Positions 53,589 to 63,089 of a stretch of DNA of 64,000 nucleotides are shown here, piece after piece. A model generated the notes under the pieces. The model did not search any database. It worked only from the letters and a program-made list of their open reading frames with translations, and was not told the DNA's origin. The translations under genes and the position numbers were made by a program. The stretch covers positions 104,479-168,478 of the forward strand of contig NZ_MSXV01000050.1 of the NCBI RefSeq assembly GCF_001945395.1, in the 5' to 3' direction. The DNA is from Pseudomonas sp. PA15(2017). Lineage in GTDB: Bacteria; Pseudomonadota; Gammaproteobacteria; Pseudomonadales; Pseudomonadaceae. Numbering within the stretch: position 1 is the stretch's first letter; every line of letters starts with the position of its first letter.

Positions 53589-55592
53589 ATGTCCTTGCCC
53601 AAGAACCACCTGGAACTGCTCAGCCCTGCCCGCGATGTCGAGATCGCTCGCGAGGCCATTCTGCATGGCGCCGACGCCGTCTACATCGGCGGCCCGAGCT
53701 TCGGTGCCCGGCACAACGCCTGCAACGAGGTGGCCGATATCGCCAGGCTGGTGGAGTTCGCCCGGCGCTATCATGCGCGCATCTTCACCACCATCAACAC
53801 CATCCTGCATGACGACGAGCTGGAGCCGGCGCGCGCGCTGATCCACCAGCTCTACGACGCGGGCGTGGACGCGCTGATCGTGCAGGACCTCGGCGTGCTG
53901 GACCTGGACATCCCGCCCATCGAGCTGCATGCCAGCACCCAGACCGACATCCGCACTCTGGGCCGCGCCAAGTTTCTCGACCAGGCCGGCTTCTCTCAGT
54001 TGGTATTGGCCCGCGAGCTGAACCTCCAGGAAATTCGCACTATCGCCGATGAAACCGATGCTGCCATCGAATTCTTCATCCATGGCGCGCTGTGCGTGGC
54101 GTTCTCCGGCAAGTGCAACATCTCCCATGCCCAGACCGGGCGCAGCGCCAACCGCGGCGACTGCTCCCAGGCCTGCCGCCTCCCCTACACCCTCAAGGAT
54201 GAGAAAGGCGGCGTGATCGCCTACGAGAAACACCTGCTGTCCATGAAGGACAACAACCAGAGCGCCAACCTGCGCGCCCTGGTCGAGGCCGGGGTGCGCT
54301 CGTTCAAGATCGAGGGCCGCTACAAGGATGTGGCCTACGTGAAGAACATCACCGCCCACTACCGCCGCGAGCTCGACGCGATTCTCGAAGACCGCCCGGA
54401 CCTGGCCCGCGCCTCCAGCGGCCATACCGCGCACTTCTTCGTGCCCGACCCGGACAAGACCTTCCACCGCGGCAGCACCGATTACTTCGTCACCGAGCGC
54501 AAGGTGGACATCGGCGCCTTCGACTCACCGACCTTCACCGGGCTCTCTGTCGGCCATGTCGAGAAGGTGAACAAGCGCGACCTGATCGCCGTCACCCATG
54601 AACCGCTGTCCAATGGCGACGGCCTCAACGTGCTGGTCAAGCGCGAGGTCGTCGGCTTCCGCGCCAACATCGCCGAACTCAAAAACGAGTTCGAGGAAGA
54701 CGGCGAGAAGCGCTACCGCTACCGCGTCGAGCCCAACGAGATGCCCGAAGGGCTGTTTCGTCTGCGCCCCAATCATCCGCTATCGCGCAACCTCGACCAT
54801 AACTGGCAGCAGGCGTTGCAGAAGACCTCGGCAGAACGACGCATCGGTGTGAGCTGGAAAGCCCAGCTGCGTGAAAACGCACTCAAGCTCACCGCCACCA
54901 GCGAAGAAGGCATCAGCGCCAACGTCAGCCTGGACGGCCCCTTCGGCGCGGCGAACAAGCCAGAACAGGCGCTTGAGGGCCTGCGTGACCTGCTGACCCA
55001 GCTGGGCACCACCATCTACCACGCCCAGGGCGTCGCCCTCGATGCACCGCAGGCGTTCTTCGTGCCCAACTCACAGCTGAAAAGCCTGCGCCGCGAGGCC
55101 ATCGAGGCGCTGACCGCAGCCCGCGTCGCCGCGCACCCGCGTGGTAGGCGCAAGGCCGAGAGCAACCCGCCGCCGGTGTACCCCGAGTCGCACCTGTCGT
55201 TCCTGGCCAACGTCTACAACCACAAGGCCCGCGAGTTCTATCACCGCCACGGCGTGCAGCTTATCGACGCCGCCTACGAGGCCCACGAAGAAGAAGGCGA
55301 AGTGCCGGTGATGATCACCAAGCACTGCCTGCGCTTCTCCTTCAACCTGTGCCCTAAACAGGCCAAGGGCGTCACCGGCGTGAAGACCAAGGTCGCGCCG
55401 ATGCAACTGGTACACGGCGACGAGGTGCTGACCCTGAAGTTCGACTGCAAGCCGTGCGAGATGCACGTGGTGGGCAAGATGAAAGGCCACATCCTCGACC
55501 TGCCGCTACCGGGCAGCGCCGCCAGCCAGGTGGTCGGCCATATCAGCCCGGAAGACCTGCTGAAAACGGCGCGACGCCAGGCGCCGCACTGA
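53589..55592 (+). CDS. rlhA: 23S rRNA 5-hydroxycytidine synthase (U32 peptidase family)
   Basis: A 667-residue U32 family protein. The N-terminal TIM-barrel-like domain begins LELLSPARDVEIAREAILHGADAVYIGGPSFGAR and has EFFIHGALCVAFSGKC with the iron-sulphur cysteines of NRGDCSQACRLPY; SFKIEGRYKDVAYVK follows. The C-terminal extension ends with TKHCLRFSFNLCPKQAKG and LKFDCKPCEMHVVGKM. The length and C-terminal part match E. coli RlhA (about 650) rather than the shorter TrhP (about 450). RlhA hydroxylates 23S rRNA C2501 using prephenate. Monocistronic. Confidence 0.88.
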   Translation: MSLPKNHLELLSPARDVEIAREAILHGADAVYIGGPSFGARHNACNEVADIARLVEFARRYHARIFTTINTILHDDELEPARALIHQLYDAGVDALIVQDLGVLDLDIPPIELHASTQTDIRTLGRAKFLDQAGFSQLVLARELNLQEIRTIADETDAAIEFFIHGALCVAFSGKCNISHAQTGRSANRGDCSQACRLPYTLKDEKGGVIAYEKHLLSMKDNNQSANLRALVEAGVRSFKIEGRYKDVAYVKNITAHYRRELDAILEDRPDLARASSGHTAHFFVPDPDKTFHRGSTDYFVTERKVDIGAFDSPTFTGLSVGHVEKVNKRDLIAVTHEPLSNGDGLNVLVKREVVGFRANIAELKNEFEEDGEKRYRYRVEPNEMPEGLFRLRPNHPLSRNLDHNWQQALQKTSAERRIGVSWKAQLRENALKLTATSEEGISANVSLDGPFGAANKPEQALEGLRDLLTQLGTTIYHAQGVALDAPQAFFVPNSQLKSLRREAIEALTAARVAAHPRGRRKAESNPPPVYPESHLSFLANVYNHKAREFYHRHGVQLIDAAYEAHEEEGEVPVMITKHCLRFSFNLCPKQAKGVTGVKTKVAPMQLVHGDEVLTLKFDCKPCEMHVVGKMKGHILDLPLPGSAASQVVGHISPEDLLKTARRQAPH

Positions 55593-55607
55593 GAGCGCCA
55601 GCCTTCA

Positions 55608-56507
55608 TTAGCTGACGCTTCGCCACCACCAGGCGCGCAAGCTCCACCCCTGCTGCATCCCCGCCGCTGCCAGCAGGATGGCCACGACGCCCAGCCACTG
55701 CAGCGCACTGAGCTGGTGGTCGAAGGCGACCCAGTCGACGGCAATCGCTGCGATCGGGTAGATGAAGGAAAGCGCGCCGGTCAGCGCCGTGGGCAGCTTC
55801 TGGATGGCGCCGTAGAGCAGCACGTACATGCCGCCGGTGTGCACCACGCCCAGGGTGAGCAGGATCGACCAGGTCTGCTGGCCTTGGGGTAGCGTGGTGA
55901 AGTCGGCGAGCGGCGCCAGCATCAGCACACCAACGCTCACCTGGATCAGCGCGATCAGGTGCGGTGGTATGCCCTTGAGCTTCTTGATGATCAATGCGGC
56001 CACGGCGTACAGAAAGGCCGCGCCCAGGGCGAAGCCGATGCCCGTCAGGTAGTCGCCGCCGCCCAGCCCGGCGCTGCCGTGGGCGCTGACGATGGCCAAC
56101 ATGCCGAGAAACGAGATCGACAGCCAGGCAAGCTTCTGCAGGGTAAGTTTTTCACCGAGAAACAGCGCCGCCAAGACCACCAGCAAGAACGGCTGGACGT
56201 TGTAGACCGCGGTGCCGATGGCGATCGAGGCGCGGGAATAGGACGCGAACAGCAGCAGCCAGTTACCGACGATGGCCACCCCGCTGACCATCGCCAGCAT
56301 CGCCGTATAGCGGCTGAGCAGGCCCGGGCGCAGAAAGCCGAGCATGGCGCAGACCACCAGCAACGTCAGCGCGCCGAACACGCAGCGCCAGAACACCACC
56401 TCAAATACCGGCAGGCCGGTGAGCAGCACGAACCAGCCGATGGTGCCGGAAATCAGCATGGCGGCGACCATTTCCAGCGTGCCTCTATGAATCTGCTTGT
56501 CCATCAT
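55608..56507 (-). CDS. EamA/DMT family transporter
   Basis: A roughly 299-residue ten-helix DMT transporter with two EamA repeats. GTIGWFVLLTGLPVFEVVFWRCVFGALTLLVVCAML and VYNVQPFLLVVLAALFLGEKLTLQKLAWLSISFLGMLAIV lie in the first repeat, and ALTGALSFIYPIAAIAVDWVAFDHQLSALQWLGVVAILLAAAG in the second. Two adjacent ATGs (MMDKQIHRG) follow AAGGGG; the first is used. It is divergent from an Lrp/AsnC regulator 127 bp away, which probably controls it in response to an amino acid, suggesting amino-acid export. Confidence 0.87.
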   Translation of the reverse strand: MMDKQIHRGTLEMVAAMLISGTIGWFVLLTGLPVFEVVFWRCVFGALTLLVVCAMLGFLRPGLLSRYTAMLAMVSGVAIVGNWLLLFASYSRASIAIGTAVYNVQPFLLVVLAALFLGEKLTLQKLAWLSISFLGMLAIVSAHGSAGLGGGDYLTGIGFALGAAFLYAVAALIIKKLKGIPPHLIALIQVSVGVLMLAPLADFTTLPQGQQTWSILLTLGVVHTGGMYVLLYGAIQKLPTALTGALSFIYPIAAIAVDWVAFDHQLSALQWLGVVAILLAAAGMQQGWSLRAWWWRSVS

Positions 56508-56634
56508 CGTGCCCCTTGTGTGAGGCACGGATTATGGCAATCGGCGCAGCGGCGCTCCATGGCGAAAGACAGGCAAAACATCCCATCCGGCTTTACTATC
56601 AAGGCCTAAATGGAGAATCGCCTTTGGAGCCAGC

Positions 56635-57072
56635 ATGATCGATGAAATCGACCAGCAACTGATCGTGGCCCTGACCGAAGACTCGCGCCGCTCGCTGAAG
56701 GCCCTGGCGCAGATCAGCGGCCTGTCCTCACCAAGCGTGGCGGAGCGGCTGCGCAAACTCGAAGATAAAGGAGTATTGAAAGGCTACGGCGTGGACATCG
56801 ACCCACGCGCGTTCGGCTACCAGTTGCAGGCGATCGTGCGCATCCGCCCGCTACCCGGCCAGTTGCACGAAGTGCAGCGGCAGATCGAGGCCACGCCGCA
56901 ATTCACCGAGTGCGACAAGGTCACCGGCGAGGACTGTTTCATCGCCCGCCTCCACGTACGCTCGATGGAGCAGCTGGACGAGATACTCGACCACATCAAC
57001 GTCTATGCCCTGACCAACACCGCCATCGTCAAGAAGACCACGGTAAAACGACGGCTGCCGCCGATGGAATGA
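56635..57072 (+). CDS. Lrp/AsnC family transcriptional regulator
   Basis: A 145-residue Lrp/AsnC protein: helix-turn-helix IDEIDQQLIVALTEDSRRSLKALAQISGLSSPSVAERLRKLEDKGVLKGYGVDIDP (1-57) and RAM ligand-binding domain (about 65-145: QLQAIVRIRPLPGQLHEVQRQIEATPQFTECDKVTGEDCFIARLHVRSMEQLDEIL). AGCC-type weak ribosome site; ATG unambiguous. It is divergent from an EamA exporter and likely regulates it when an amino acid binds. A bidirectional terminator follows. Confidence 0.92.
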   Translation: MIDEIDQQLIVALTEDSRRSLKALAQISGLSSPSVAERLRKLEDKGVLKGYGVDIDPRAFGYQLQAIVRIRPLPGQLHEVQRQIEATPQFTECDKVTGEDCFIARLHVRSMEQLDEILDHINVYALTNTAIVKKTTVKRRLPPME

Positions 57073-57073
57073 T

Positions 57074-57101
57074 CACGATGGCGAGACGACTCGCCATCGT
57101 G
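57074..57101. terminator. Bidirectional terminator hairpin
   Basis: CACGATGGCGAG, loop ACGA, CTCGCCATCGTG: a perfect 12-bp stem lying between the stops of the convergent Lrp and chemoreceptor genes. Confidence 0.75.
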
Positions 57102-57108
57102 CCCGGCC

Positions 57109-58422
57109 TCATTTCAACTGGCTGGCGAAGCGCTCCACCGCACCGAGCACCTGCTTGGCGCCCTGGCGGATTTCGACGATCACGTCGCCGGCCTGGTTGG
57201 CCAGCTCGAGCCCGGCTTCGGCCTGCTGACGGCTGCTGGCCATATCGCGCACGGCGGCATCGACCAGCTTCTGATTTTCCTGCACCACGCCGACGATCTC
57301 TTCGGTGGCCTTGCTGGTGCGGCTGGCCAGTTGCCTGACTTCGTCAGCGACCACCGCGAAGCCGCGCCCCTGCTCGCCGGCCCGCGCCGCCTCGATGGCA
57401 GCGTTGAGCGCCAGCAGGTTGGTCTGCTGGGCGATGCTGCCGATGGTCTGCACCATGGTGCTGATCAGCACCGACTGCTTGCCCAGCGCCTCGATGCCTT
57501 CGGAAGCCGAGCCCATCTGTTCGGAGATGCGCTGCATGGTCTGCACCGTATCGGTGACCACCTGGGCGCCGCGCTGGGCGGTGGTGTCGGTCTGCTGGGA
57601 AATGCCGTAGGCTATTCCCGCCGCATCGTTGACCTCTTCCTCACGGTTGACCTGGTCGGTGACCACCGTGGCGAACTTGACCACCTTGTAGAGCTTGTCC
57701 TGAGTGTCGTGTACCGGGTTGTAGGTCGCCTCCAGCCAGACCACCTGGCCATGGCTGTCGATGCGCTTGAAGCGACCGGCCACGAACTCGCCACGATTGA
57801 GGCGCTCCCAGAACTGCTTGTACTCGGAAGAATGGGTTTCCTGGGAGTCGCAGAACATGCTGTGGTGCTTGCCCTTGATGCGCTCCAGACTGTAGCCCAT
57901 ACCGTGCAGGAACTGATCGTTGGCGGTCAGCACATTGCCAGCCAGATCGAACTCGATCACCGCCGTGGAACGTAACAGGGCGTTGATGAAGTCCTCGTTT
58001 TCCCGCGCACGGTTCATGCTTTCGGTGATCTCGGAACCGAAGCACTGTGCGCGGCGCACCTTGCCACTCTCATCGACCACCGGCTGCCAGCAGGCCTGGA
58101 TCCACACCAGGGCACCATCGGCGCGGGTGAACCGGTAGCGGTCGCTGACCGAACGCCCGGTACGCACCGCCTCGCTGAGTTTCTTGAAACACGGCAGGTT
58201 CTTCACGTACGCCGGCACGATGTCGCTCATCGGCCGGTTGGCTAGTTGCTCCGGGGCGTGGCCAATGAAGCGTGAGAAGTTGGCGTTGACTTCGATGATT
58301 CGAAAATCGGGATCGATGGTCAGTGTGATCATCTCGTTATCAATGCCTTTGTACAGCTGTCGGAGCAGCGACAGTTCGGCATCCTTGGCCTGCAGTTCTT
58401 TCTTGAGGTGACTACCGAACAT
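57109..58422 (-). CDS. Soluble PAS-PAS methyl-accepting chemotaxis protein (BdlA-like)
   Basis: A 437-residue cytoplasmic chemoreceptor with two PAS domains (about 25-140: [41 protein letters not shown]; about 150-260: [38 protein letters not shown]) and a signalling domain with [38 protein letters not shown]. There is no transmembrane helix. This is the layout of P. aeruginosa BdlA, which drives biofilm dispersal, and of Aer-like energy sensors. Start set by GGAGAAAGAGC ahead of MFGSHL. The PAS ligand (heme or flavin) is not evident. Confidence 0.9.
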   Translation of the reverse strand: MFGSHLKKELQAKDAELSLLRQLYKGIDNEMITLTIDPDFRIIEVNANFSRFIGHAPEQLANRPMSDIVPAYVKNLPCFKKLSEAVRTGRSVSDRYRFTRADGALVWIQACWQPVVDESGKVRRAQCFGSEITESMNRARENEDFINALLRSTAVIEFDLAGNVLTANDQFLHGMGYSLERIKGKHHSMFCDSQETHSSEYKQFWERLNRGEFVAGRFKRIDSHGQVVWLEATYNPVHDTQDKLYKVVKFATVVTDQVNREEEVNDAAGIAYGISQQTDTTAQRGAQVVTDTVQTMQRISEQMGSASEGIEALGKQSVLISTMVQTIGSIAQQTNLLALNAAIEAARAGEQGRGFAVVADEVRQLASRTSKATEEIVGVVQENQKLVDAAVRDMASSRQQAEAGLELANQAGDVIVEIRQGAKQVLGAVERFASQLK

Positions 58423-58769
58423 GCTCTTTCTCCAAAAAGCAACGATGTGGAAGGTCATCGGCTGCCCTGCCGATTTGTTGAGGGGCCGACCATCGGCGAA
58501 GTTGGATGCCGATCTGCCATCAAGCATAGAAGGTAGGCACACGGTCATCGCGGGTTTTGCGAGGAAAATACGCGCCGCCTGTGGCAGGCCAAATGTCAAA
58601 GCGGAAAATAGTCGTCGACCAGAGAAACGAAAGTTCTTCCGTTCAGGGAACACCCCTTCTTCCTGTTTGACGGTCGCAGCATGCCTGTCGTGTTTCGAAC
58701 CCGGCAAAATACCGGTTCTACAGGCGTGGTTGCGTTAAGCTGAGACTTCCTTCAGTACGGAGCACATCC
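58423..58769. other. Intergenic region between divergent chemoreceptor and DCC genes
   Basis: 347 bp with no supported gene. Some open frames continue the chemoreceptor frame upstream but lack a ribosome site. No repeat or dyad of note was seen. Confidence 0.4.
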
Positions 58770-59195
58770 ATGGCTTACCCACCCCACCTGCAGGCCGGTG
58801 ATCGCGTCGTGCTGTTCGATGGTGTGTGCAAGCTGTGCAACGGCTGGAGCCGCTTTGTGATTCGCCATGACCGCTCCCGCAAGCTCAAGCTGTGCAGTGT
58901 ACAGTCGCCCCAGGGCCAGGCGATTCTGGCGTGGTTCGGCATGCCACTGGATCGTTTCGATACGCTGCTGTTTGTCGAAGGCGACAAGGCCCTGCAACGC
59001 AGCGACGCCATTCTAGCCATCCTCGGTCAGTTGCCGGCACCCTGGCGCTGGGCGGCGGTGGTGCGCGTCATACCACGCCGCTTGCGCGACTGGATGTACG
59101 ACCCCATCGCCCACAATCGCTACCGCCTGTTCGGTCGCCACGACTATTGCCAGGTGCCACGCCCAGAAGACCGCGAGCGTTTCCTGCATGACTGA
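58770..59195 (+). CDS. DCC-family thiol-disulphide oxidoreductase (DUF393)
   Basis: A 141-residue DUF393 protein. RVVLFDGVCKLCNGWSRFVIRHDRSRKLKLCSVQSPQGQAIL shows the DxxC-x2-C motif (Asp17, Cys20, Cys23), and VEGDKALQRSDAILAILGQLPAPWRWAAVVRVIPRRLRDWMYDPIAHNRYRLFGR is the characteristic rest. It is predicted to be a cytoplasmic disulphide oxidoreductase. It overlaps the next gene by 8 bp, so both are translated together. Confidence 0.9.
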   Translation: MAYPPHLQAGDRVVLFDGVCKLCNGWSRFVIRHDRSRKLKLCSVQSPQGQAILAWFGMPLDRFDTLLFVEGDKALQRSDAILAILGQLPAPWRWAAVVRVIPRRLRDWMYDPIAHNRYRLFGRHDYCQVPRPEDRERFLHD

Positions 59196-59544
59196 CGCCC
59201 GTCTGGCGCGCCTGACGGTGGCCGCGATCTTCATCTACCACGGGCTGGTGCCCAAGCTGCTGATGCGCGACGCCACCGAACTGCAGTTGCTCGATGCTCA
59301 CGGCCTGTCGCACGGTGTGCTGGCCCTGGCGGGTGCCGGTGAATTGCTGCTGGGGCTGCTCATCGCCCTGCTGCACCGGCAGCGCTGGCCGCTCTACGTG
59401 GCGCAGGCTGCGTTGCTGGTGCTGCTGGTGGATGTGGCGATCTTCGCGCCAGCGCTACTGACCCAGGCCTTCAATCCGTTGACGCTGAACCTCGCCGCCC
59501 TGGTGCTCGGCATGATCGCACTGCGCGGCCGGCCGCACGCCTGA
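59188..59544 (+). CDS. DoxX-like membrane protein
   Basis: A 118-residue protein with four hydrophobic segments (about 6-24, 43-61, 66-84, 92-112). LARLTVAAIFIYHGLVPKLL at the start and GAGELLLGLLIALLHRQRWPLYV follow the DoxX-like pattern. These small membrane proteins accompany thiol or quinone redox enzymes, and the overlap with a DCC oxidoreductase gene agrees. The precise role is unknown. Confidence 0.8.
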   Translation: MTDARLARLTVAAIFIYHGLVPKLLMRDATELQLLDAHGLSHGVLALAGAGELLLGLLIALLHRQRWPLYVAQAALLVLLVDVAIFAPALLTQAFNPLTLNLAALVLGMIALRGRPHA

Positions 59545-59551
59545 CACCTCA

Positions 59552-60136
59552 TCACTGGCCGGCCTGCTCGCGTAGCAGCCGCGCGATTTCGGCCTGGCGG
59601 CGGTAGGCCGGCGCCTCGACGGCATTGAAGTCGCGGCTGTAGCGCGCCGCGAAGCCTGCCGTGCCCCACTCCCGATACTGTTGCACGTGGAGCAGTTCAT
59701 GGGCCCACAGTGTGGCATCCTGCACGGCCATCCGCGCATCGCGAAAGACGATGATGTCGATCAGGGTGACCGCCTGGATGTCCGGGTTCTGCATGACGTT
59801 GCGGGCGGCGCTCAGCTCGTCCAGATCCCCCACTTTATAACGCACCGCATCGAGCAGTTCGGCGGCGTAGAACGGCAATAACTGCTGGCGAATCTGCGGC
59901 GGGATCGGCAAGGTACCCTGGCGCACAGCCGACTCGCGCGAGCGCAGGATCCAGCCTTCCAGCGCGGCTGCGGTGAGGGTGCCGGCGCGCTCCTGCATCG
60001 GCCCGAGCACGCCGTTAGGGTCCGGCACGCAAATGCACCCGCCCAGGCACACCTGGGTTTCACCCGGCGCGCAGGCCAATGCGGCAGGCACCGGCACAAC
60101 CGTCAACAGCACATACAACAGAACGCGTTTGGACAT
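59552..60136 (-). CDS. Secreted DUF4157-like protein with HELLH zinc motif
   Basis: A 194-residue protein with a signal peptide (VLLYVLLTVVPVPAALACA), a cysteine cluster just after cleavage (CAPGETQVCLGGCICVPDP), and a DUF4157-like C-terminal half in which LWAHELLHVQQYREWG (His146, Glu147, His150) is a zincin-type HExxH site. It may be a small periplasmic metallopeptidase, or an inactive relative used for binding. The downstream third zinc ligand could be Glu of NAVEAPAYRRQ. Start at MSKRVLLY gives the full signal. Confidence 0.75.
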   Translation of the reverse strand: MSKRVLLYVLLTVVPVPAALACAPGETQVCLGGCICVPDPNGVLGPMQERAGTLTAAALEGWILRSRESAVRQGTLPIPPQIRQQLLPFYAAELLDAVRYKVGDLDELSAARNVMQNPDIQAVTLIDIIVFRDARMAVQDATLWAHELLHVQQYREWGTAGFAARYSRDFNAVEAPAYRRQAEIARLLREQAGQ

Positions 60137-60220
60137 GCGTCGCCCTCGATCGACCAAAGAGGCGACCATGGCGTCAGCCGCTGCGCTTGTCCAGCCCTGC
60201 CGCGGAGGATAGCCAATTAC

Positions 60221-60526
60221 CTACGCGCCGGACGACGACGGGCTGAGCATCTGGATTTCGCGGATATCGAAATCGCGACTCAGGTACTCCATGCGCCGCT
60301 CGTGAAAATCGCGCATGTGCGGCAGCGCCGTGTGCATCGCCAGGTGCTCGCGGGACTGCCAGACCTCGAAGAAGATGAATAGCGTCGGGTCCGCGGCATC
60401 GCGCAGCATGTGATATTCGATGCAGCCAGGCTCGGCGCGGCTCGGCTCGACGTAAGCGCGAAACAGTTGCTCGAAGGCATCGGCTCGCTCCGGGCGGGTG
60501 TGGGCGTGAAGAATGAAGCCGTACAT
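60221..60526 (-). CDS. Antibiotic biosynthesis monooxygenase (ABM) domain, YgiN-like
   Basis: A 101-residue dimeric alpha/beta-barrel protein. MYGFILHAHTRPERADAFEQLFRAYVEPSRAEPGCIEYHMLRDAADPTLFIFFEVWQSREHLAMHTALPHMRDF follows the ABM family closely. E. coli YgiN acts on menadiol and lies next to mdaB; here the gene is divergent from mdaB, supporting a quinol monooxygenase role. Good ribosome site (AAGGAG). A common promoter region of 154 bp separates the two. Confidence 0.85.
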   Translation of the reverse strand: MYGFILHAHTRPERADAFEQLFRAYVEPSRAEPGCIEYHMLRDAADPTLFIFFEVWQSREHLAMHTALPHMRDFHERRMEYLSRDFDIREIQMLSPSSSGA

Positions 60527-60680
60527 GGGAATCTCCTTGGTAAGTACTGCTGCACCCTAGCGCAGATAAAAGCCAGGTATTCATGCATTCGAGGCAAAAG
60601 TAATTTGCCCTTGGCGGCATTTTTCTCCTGCGCGTGAAGCCGTAACCTGAGCCCATTCGATCAGTTACGGAGACGCCTCC

Positions 60681-61268
60681 ATGAAAAAGATCCTGCTCCT
60701 CAACGGCGGCAAGCAATTCGCCCATTCCGACGGCCGCCTCAACCGCACGCTGCACGAAACCGCCGCCGCATTTCTCGACCAGGCCGGTAGCGAATTCAAG
60801 ACCACCGAGATCGACGCCGGCTATGACGTCGCCGAGGAAGTGCAGAAATTTCTCTGGGCCGACGTGGTGATCTACCAGATGCCGGGCTGGTGGATGGGCG
60901 CGCCGTGGATCGTCAAGAAATACATCGACGAAGTGTTCACCGAAGGCCATGGCAGCCTGTACGCCAACGACGGCCGCACCCGCTCCGACGCCTCGCAGAA
61001 GTACGGCAGCGGCGGCCTGATCCACGGCAAGCAGTACATGCTGTCGCTGACCTGGAACGCCCCGCAGCAGGCCTTTGATGACCCCAGCGATTTCTTCGAG
61101 GGCAAGGGCGTGGACGCGGTCTACTTCCCCTTCCACAAGTCCCAGCAATTCCTGGGCATGCGCGCCCTGCCGACCTTTCTGTGCGTGGACGTGATGAAGC
61201 GCCCGGATGTCGAGCGTGACGTGCAGCGCTACCGCGAACACCTGGCCCGCGTGCTGCAGAGCGCCTGA
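60681..61268 (+). CDS. mdaB: NAD(P)H:quinone oxidoreductase MdaB
   Basis: A 195-residue flavodoxin-like reductase. KKILLLNGGKQFAHSDGRLNRTLHETAA (FMN/FAD-binding N-terminus), ADVVIYQMPGWWMGAPWIVKKYIDEVF (the flavin-contacting PGWWMGAPW of MdaB) and LSLTWNAPQQAFDD are diagnostic. It reduces quinones by two electrons, avoiding semiquinone stress. The length and motifs are those of E. coli MdaB (193). A GGAGACGCC ribosome site precedes the ATG. It is divergent from the ygiN-like gene. Confidence 0.93.
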   Translation: MKKILLLNGGKQFAHSDGRLNRTLHETAAAFLDQAGSEFKTTEIDAGYDVAEEVQKFLWADVVIYQMPGWWMGAPWIVKKYIDEVFTEGHGSLYANDGRTRSDASQKYGSGGLIHGKQYMLSLTWNAPQQAFDDPSDFFEGKGVDAVYFPFHKSQQFLGMRALPTFLCVDVMKRPDVERDVQRYREHLARVLQSA

Positions 61269-61289
61269 CACGGCATGACAAACGGGGCC

Positions 61290-61310
61290 GCGACCGGCAC
61301 TATCGGTCGC
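61290..61310 (+). terminator. Hairpin after mdaB
   Basis: GCGACCG, seven-base loop, CGGTCGC about 20 bp past the mdaB stop; short stem, no clean T-run, so a weak terminator at best. Confidence 0.4.
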
Positions 61311-61335
61311 TCCGCCTCGCCATGGACTGCCCCCG

Positions 61336-61881
61336 ATGCCCCTTCCCAGCCTCCATACCCCGCGCCTGCTGTTGCAGCCCCTGCAACTGGCTGACGCCGA
61401 GCAGATCCAGCCGCTGTTCGGCCAATGGGAGGTGGTGCGCTACCTCAATGCCCAGGTGCCCTGGCCCTACCCGGCCGATGGCGCGCTAGGCTACCTGCGC
61501 GATGTCGCCCTGCCCGCCATGGCCGCCGGCCAGCAATGGCACTGGACGCTGCGGCCCATCGCCGAGCCAGAGCGGGTGATCGGCGTGGTCAGCCTGATGG
61601 ATACGCCGGGCAACAACCGCGGCTTCTGGATAGCGCCAGGCTGGCAACGTCAGGGCCTGATGAGCGAGGCCTGCGTGGCGGTCAACCGCTACTGGTTCGA
61701 GGTGCTGCAGCGCCCGCTGATGGAGGTGCCCAAGGCGCTGGCCAATATCGCCTCGCAGCGACTATCCGAACGTGAAGGCATGCGCCTGGTGGCGACCGGC
61801 GAGAGCGATTATGTGTGCGGCCGGTTGCCCTCCCAGACCTGGGCGCTCAGCCGCGAGGAATGGCTAAACCGGCAGACCTGA
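61336..61881 (+). CDS. GNAT family N-acetyltransferase (RimJ/RimL-like)
   Basis: A 181-residue acetyltransferase. LPSLHTPRLLLQPLQLADAEQIQPLFGQWEVVRYLNAQVPWPYPADGALGYLRD begins as in the RimJ/RimL group (TxRLxLRxL), with RVIGVVSLMDTPGNNRGFWIAPGWQRQGLMSEACVAVNRYWFE containing the acetyl-CoA loop (Q-R-Q-G-L-M). It may acetylate a protein N-terminus or an antibiotic-like amine. The start is the ATG at 61336; no strong ribosome site. Convergent with the sotB-like gene. Confidence 0.85.
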   Translation: MPLPSLHTPRLLLQPLQLADAEQIQPLFGQWEVVRYLNAQVPWPYPADGALGYLRDVALPAMAAGQQWHWTLRPIAEPERVIGVVSLMDTPGNNRGFWIAPGWQRQGLMSEACVAVNRYWFEVLQRPLMEVPKALANIASQRLSEREGMRLVATGESDYVCGRLPSQTWALSREEWLNRQT

Positions 61882-61898
61882 AATCTGCCGGTGCTGCA

Positions 61899-63089
61899 TC
61901 ACAGCGGCTGCGGCTTGAGTGGCCGGGAAAAGCGGTAGGTGGTCACCCCGCACAGCAGCAGGCCGGCGATGCCAAGCAGGCCGCCGACGATGCCCACATT
62001 GGCCACACCCAGCTGGCTACTCACCAGGCTGCCAAGCAAGGCACCACCGCCGATACCGACGTTGAAGATGCCCGAGAACAGCGCCATGGCCACATCGGTG
62101 GCGTCCGAAGCAAGGTTGAGCACCTTGGCCTGCAAGGCAAGGCCGAAGCACATCATGGCGACGCCCCAGATCACGCTCAGCGTGGCGAGATAAGCATGCT
62201 CGCGAGCTACCGGCAGCAGGAGCAGCATGCACAGGCTCAGCGTGCCGATGGCGGTGATCACGAACCCACGTGGGAAGCGCGTGCTGTAGCGGCTGAACAG
62301 GATCGAACCGATGATCCCCGCACAGCCGAACAGCAACAGCAGCACGGTGACCATATCTGCAGTGATGCCGGCGACTTCCAGGGCGAACGGCTCGATGTAG
62401 GTGTACGCGGTGAAATGAGCGGTGATCACCAGGGCGGTAAGCACGTACACGGTGACCAGCGCCGGGCGCTTGAACAACACCGGCAGGCTGCGCAACGAGC
62501 CGGAGTTCTGGCTCGGCAGCAGCGGCAGGCTCTTGATCAGGCACAGCACCACCACACCGGCCACCACGGCGATGGTGGTGAAGGTCGTGCGCCAGCCCAG
62601 CACCTCGCCGATCACCCGGCCCAGGGGAATGCCCAGCACCATGGCCAGCGCACTGCCGGTCGCCAGCAGGCCAAGGGCTTGCGCCTGCTTGCCTGGCGGC
62701 GCCACCCGCACCGCCAGGGACGCGGTGATCGCCCAGAACAGCGCGTGGGCCAGGGCGATGCCGATGCGGCTGATCACCAGCACGGTGAAATTCCAGGCGA
62801 TGCCGGACAGCACATGGCTGGCGATGAACAGCACGAACACGAAGGCCAACAGCTTGCGCCGCTCGATATTGTGGGTCAGCAGCATCAGCGGCAACGAGGC
62901 CAACGCCACCACCCAGGCATAGATGGTCAGCATCAGGCCGACGCTGGCGGTGGTCATCTCGAAGCTGTGGCCGATCTGGCTCAGCAAGCCGACCGGCACG
63001 AACTCGGTGGTATTGAAGATGAAGGCGCCCAGCGCCAAGGCGATCACGCTCAGCCAGCTACCGCTGTGCGCTTGTTCCGGTGTGTTCAT
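61899..63089 (-). CDS. sotB: MFS sugar efflux transporter, SotB-like
   Basis: A 396-residue twelve-helix MFS protein of the DHA1 family. [25 protein letters not shown] is the family start that in SotB and YdhP reads like this, [25 protein letters not shown] is the loop 2-3, and [55 protein letters not shown] is motif C. E. coli SotB exports arabinose and IPTG. The exact substrate here is not proven; length and motifs support SotB over other DHA1 members. Confidence 0.8.
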   Translation of the reverse strand: MNTPEQAHSGSWLSVIALALGAFIFNTTEFVPVGLLSQIGHSFEMTTASVGLMLTIYAWVVALASLPLMLLTHNIERRKLLAFVFVLFIASHVLSGIAWNFTVLVISRIGIALAHALFWAITASLAVRVAPPGKQAQALGLLATGSALAMVLGIPLGRVIGEVLGWRTTFTTIAVVAGVVVLCLIKSLPLLPSQNSGSLRSLPVLFKRPALVTVYVLTALVITAHFTAYTYIEPFALEVAGITADMVTVLLLLFGCAGIIGSILFSRYSTRFPRGFVITAIGTLSLCMLLLLPVAREHAYLATLSVIWGVAMMCFGLALQAKVLNLASDATDVAMALFSGIFNVGIGGGALLGSLVSSQLGVANVGIVGGLLGIAGLLLCGVTTYRFSRPLKPQPL

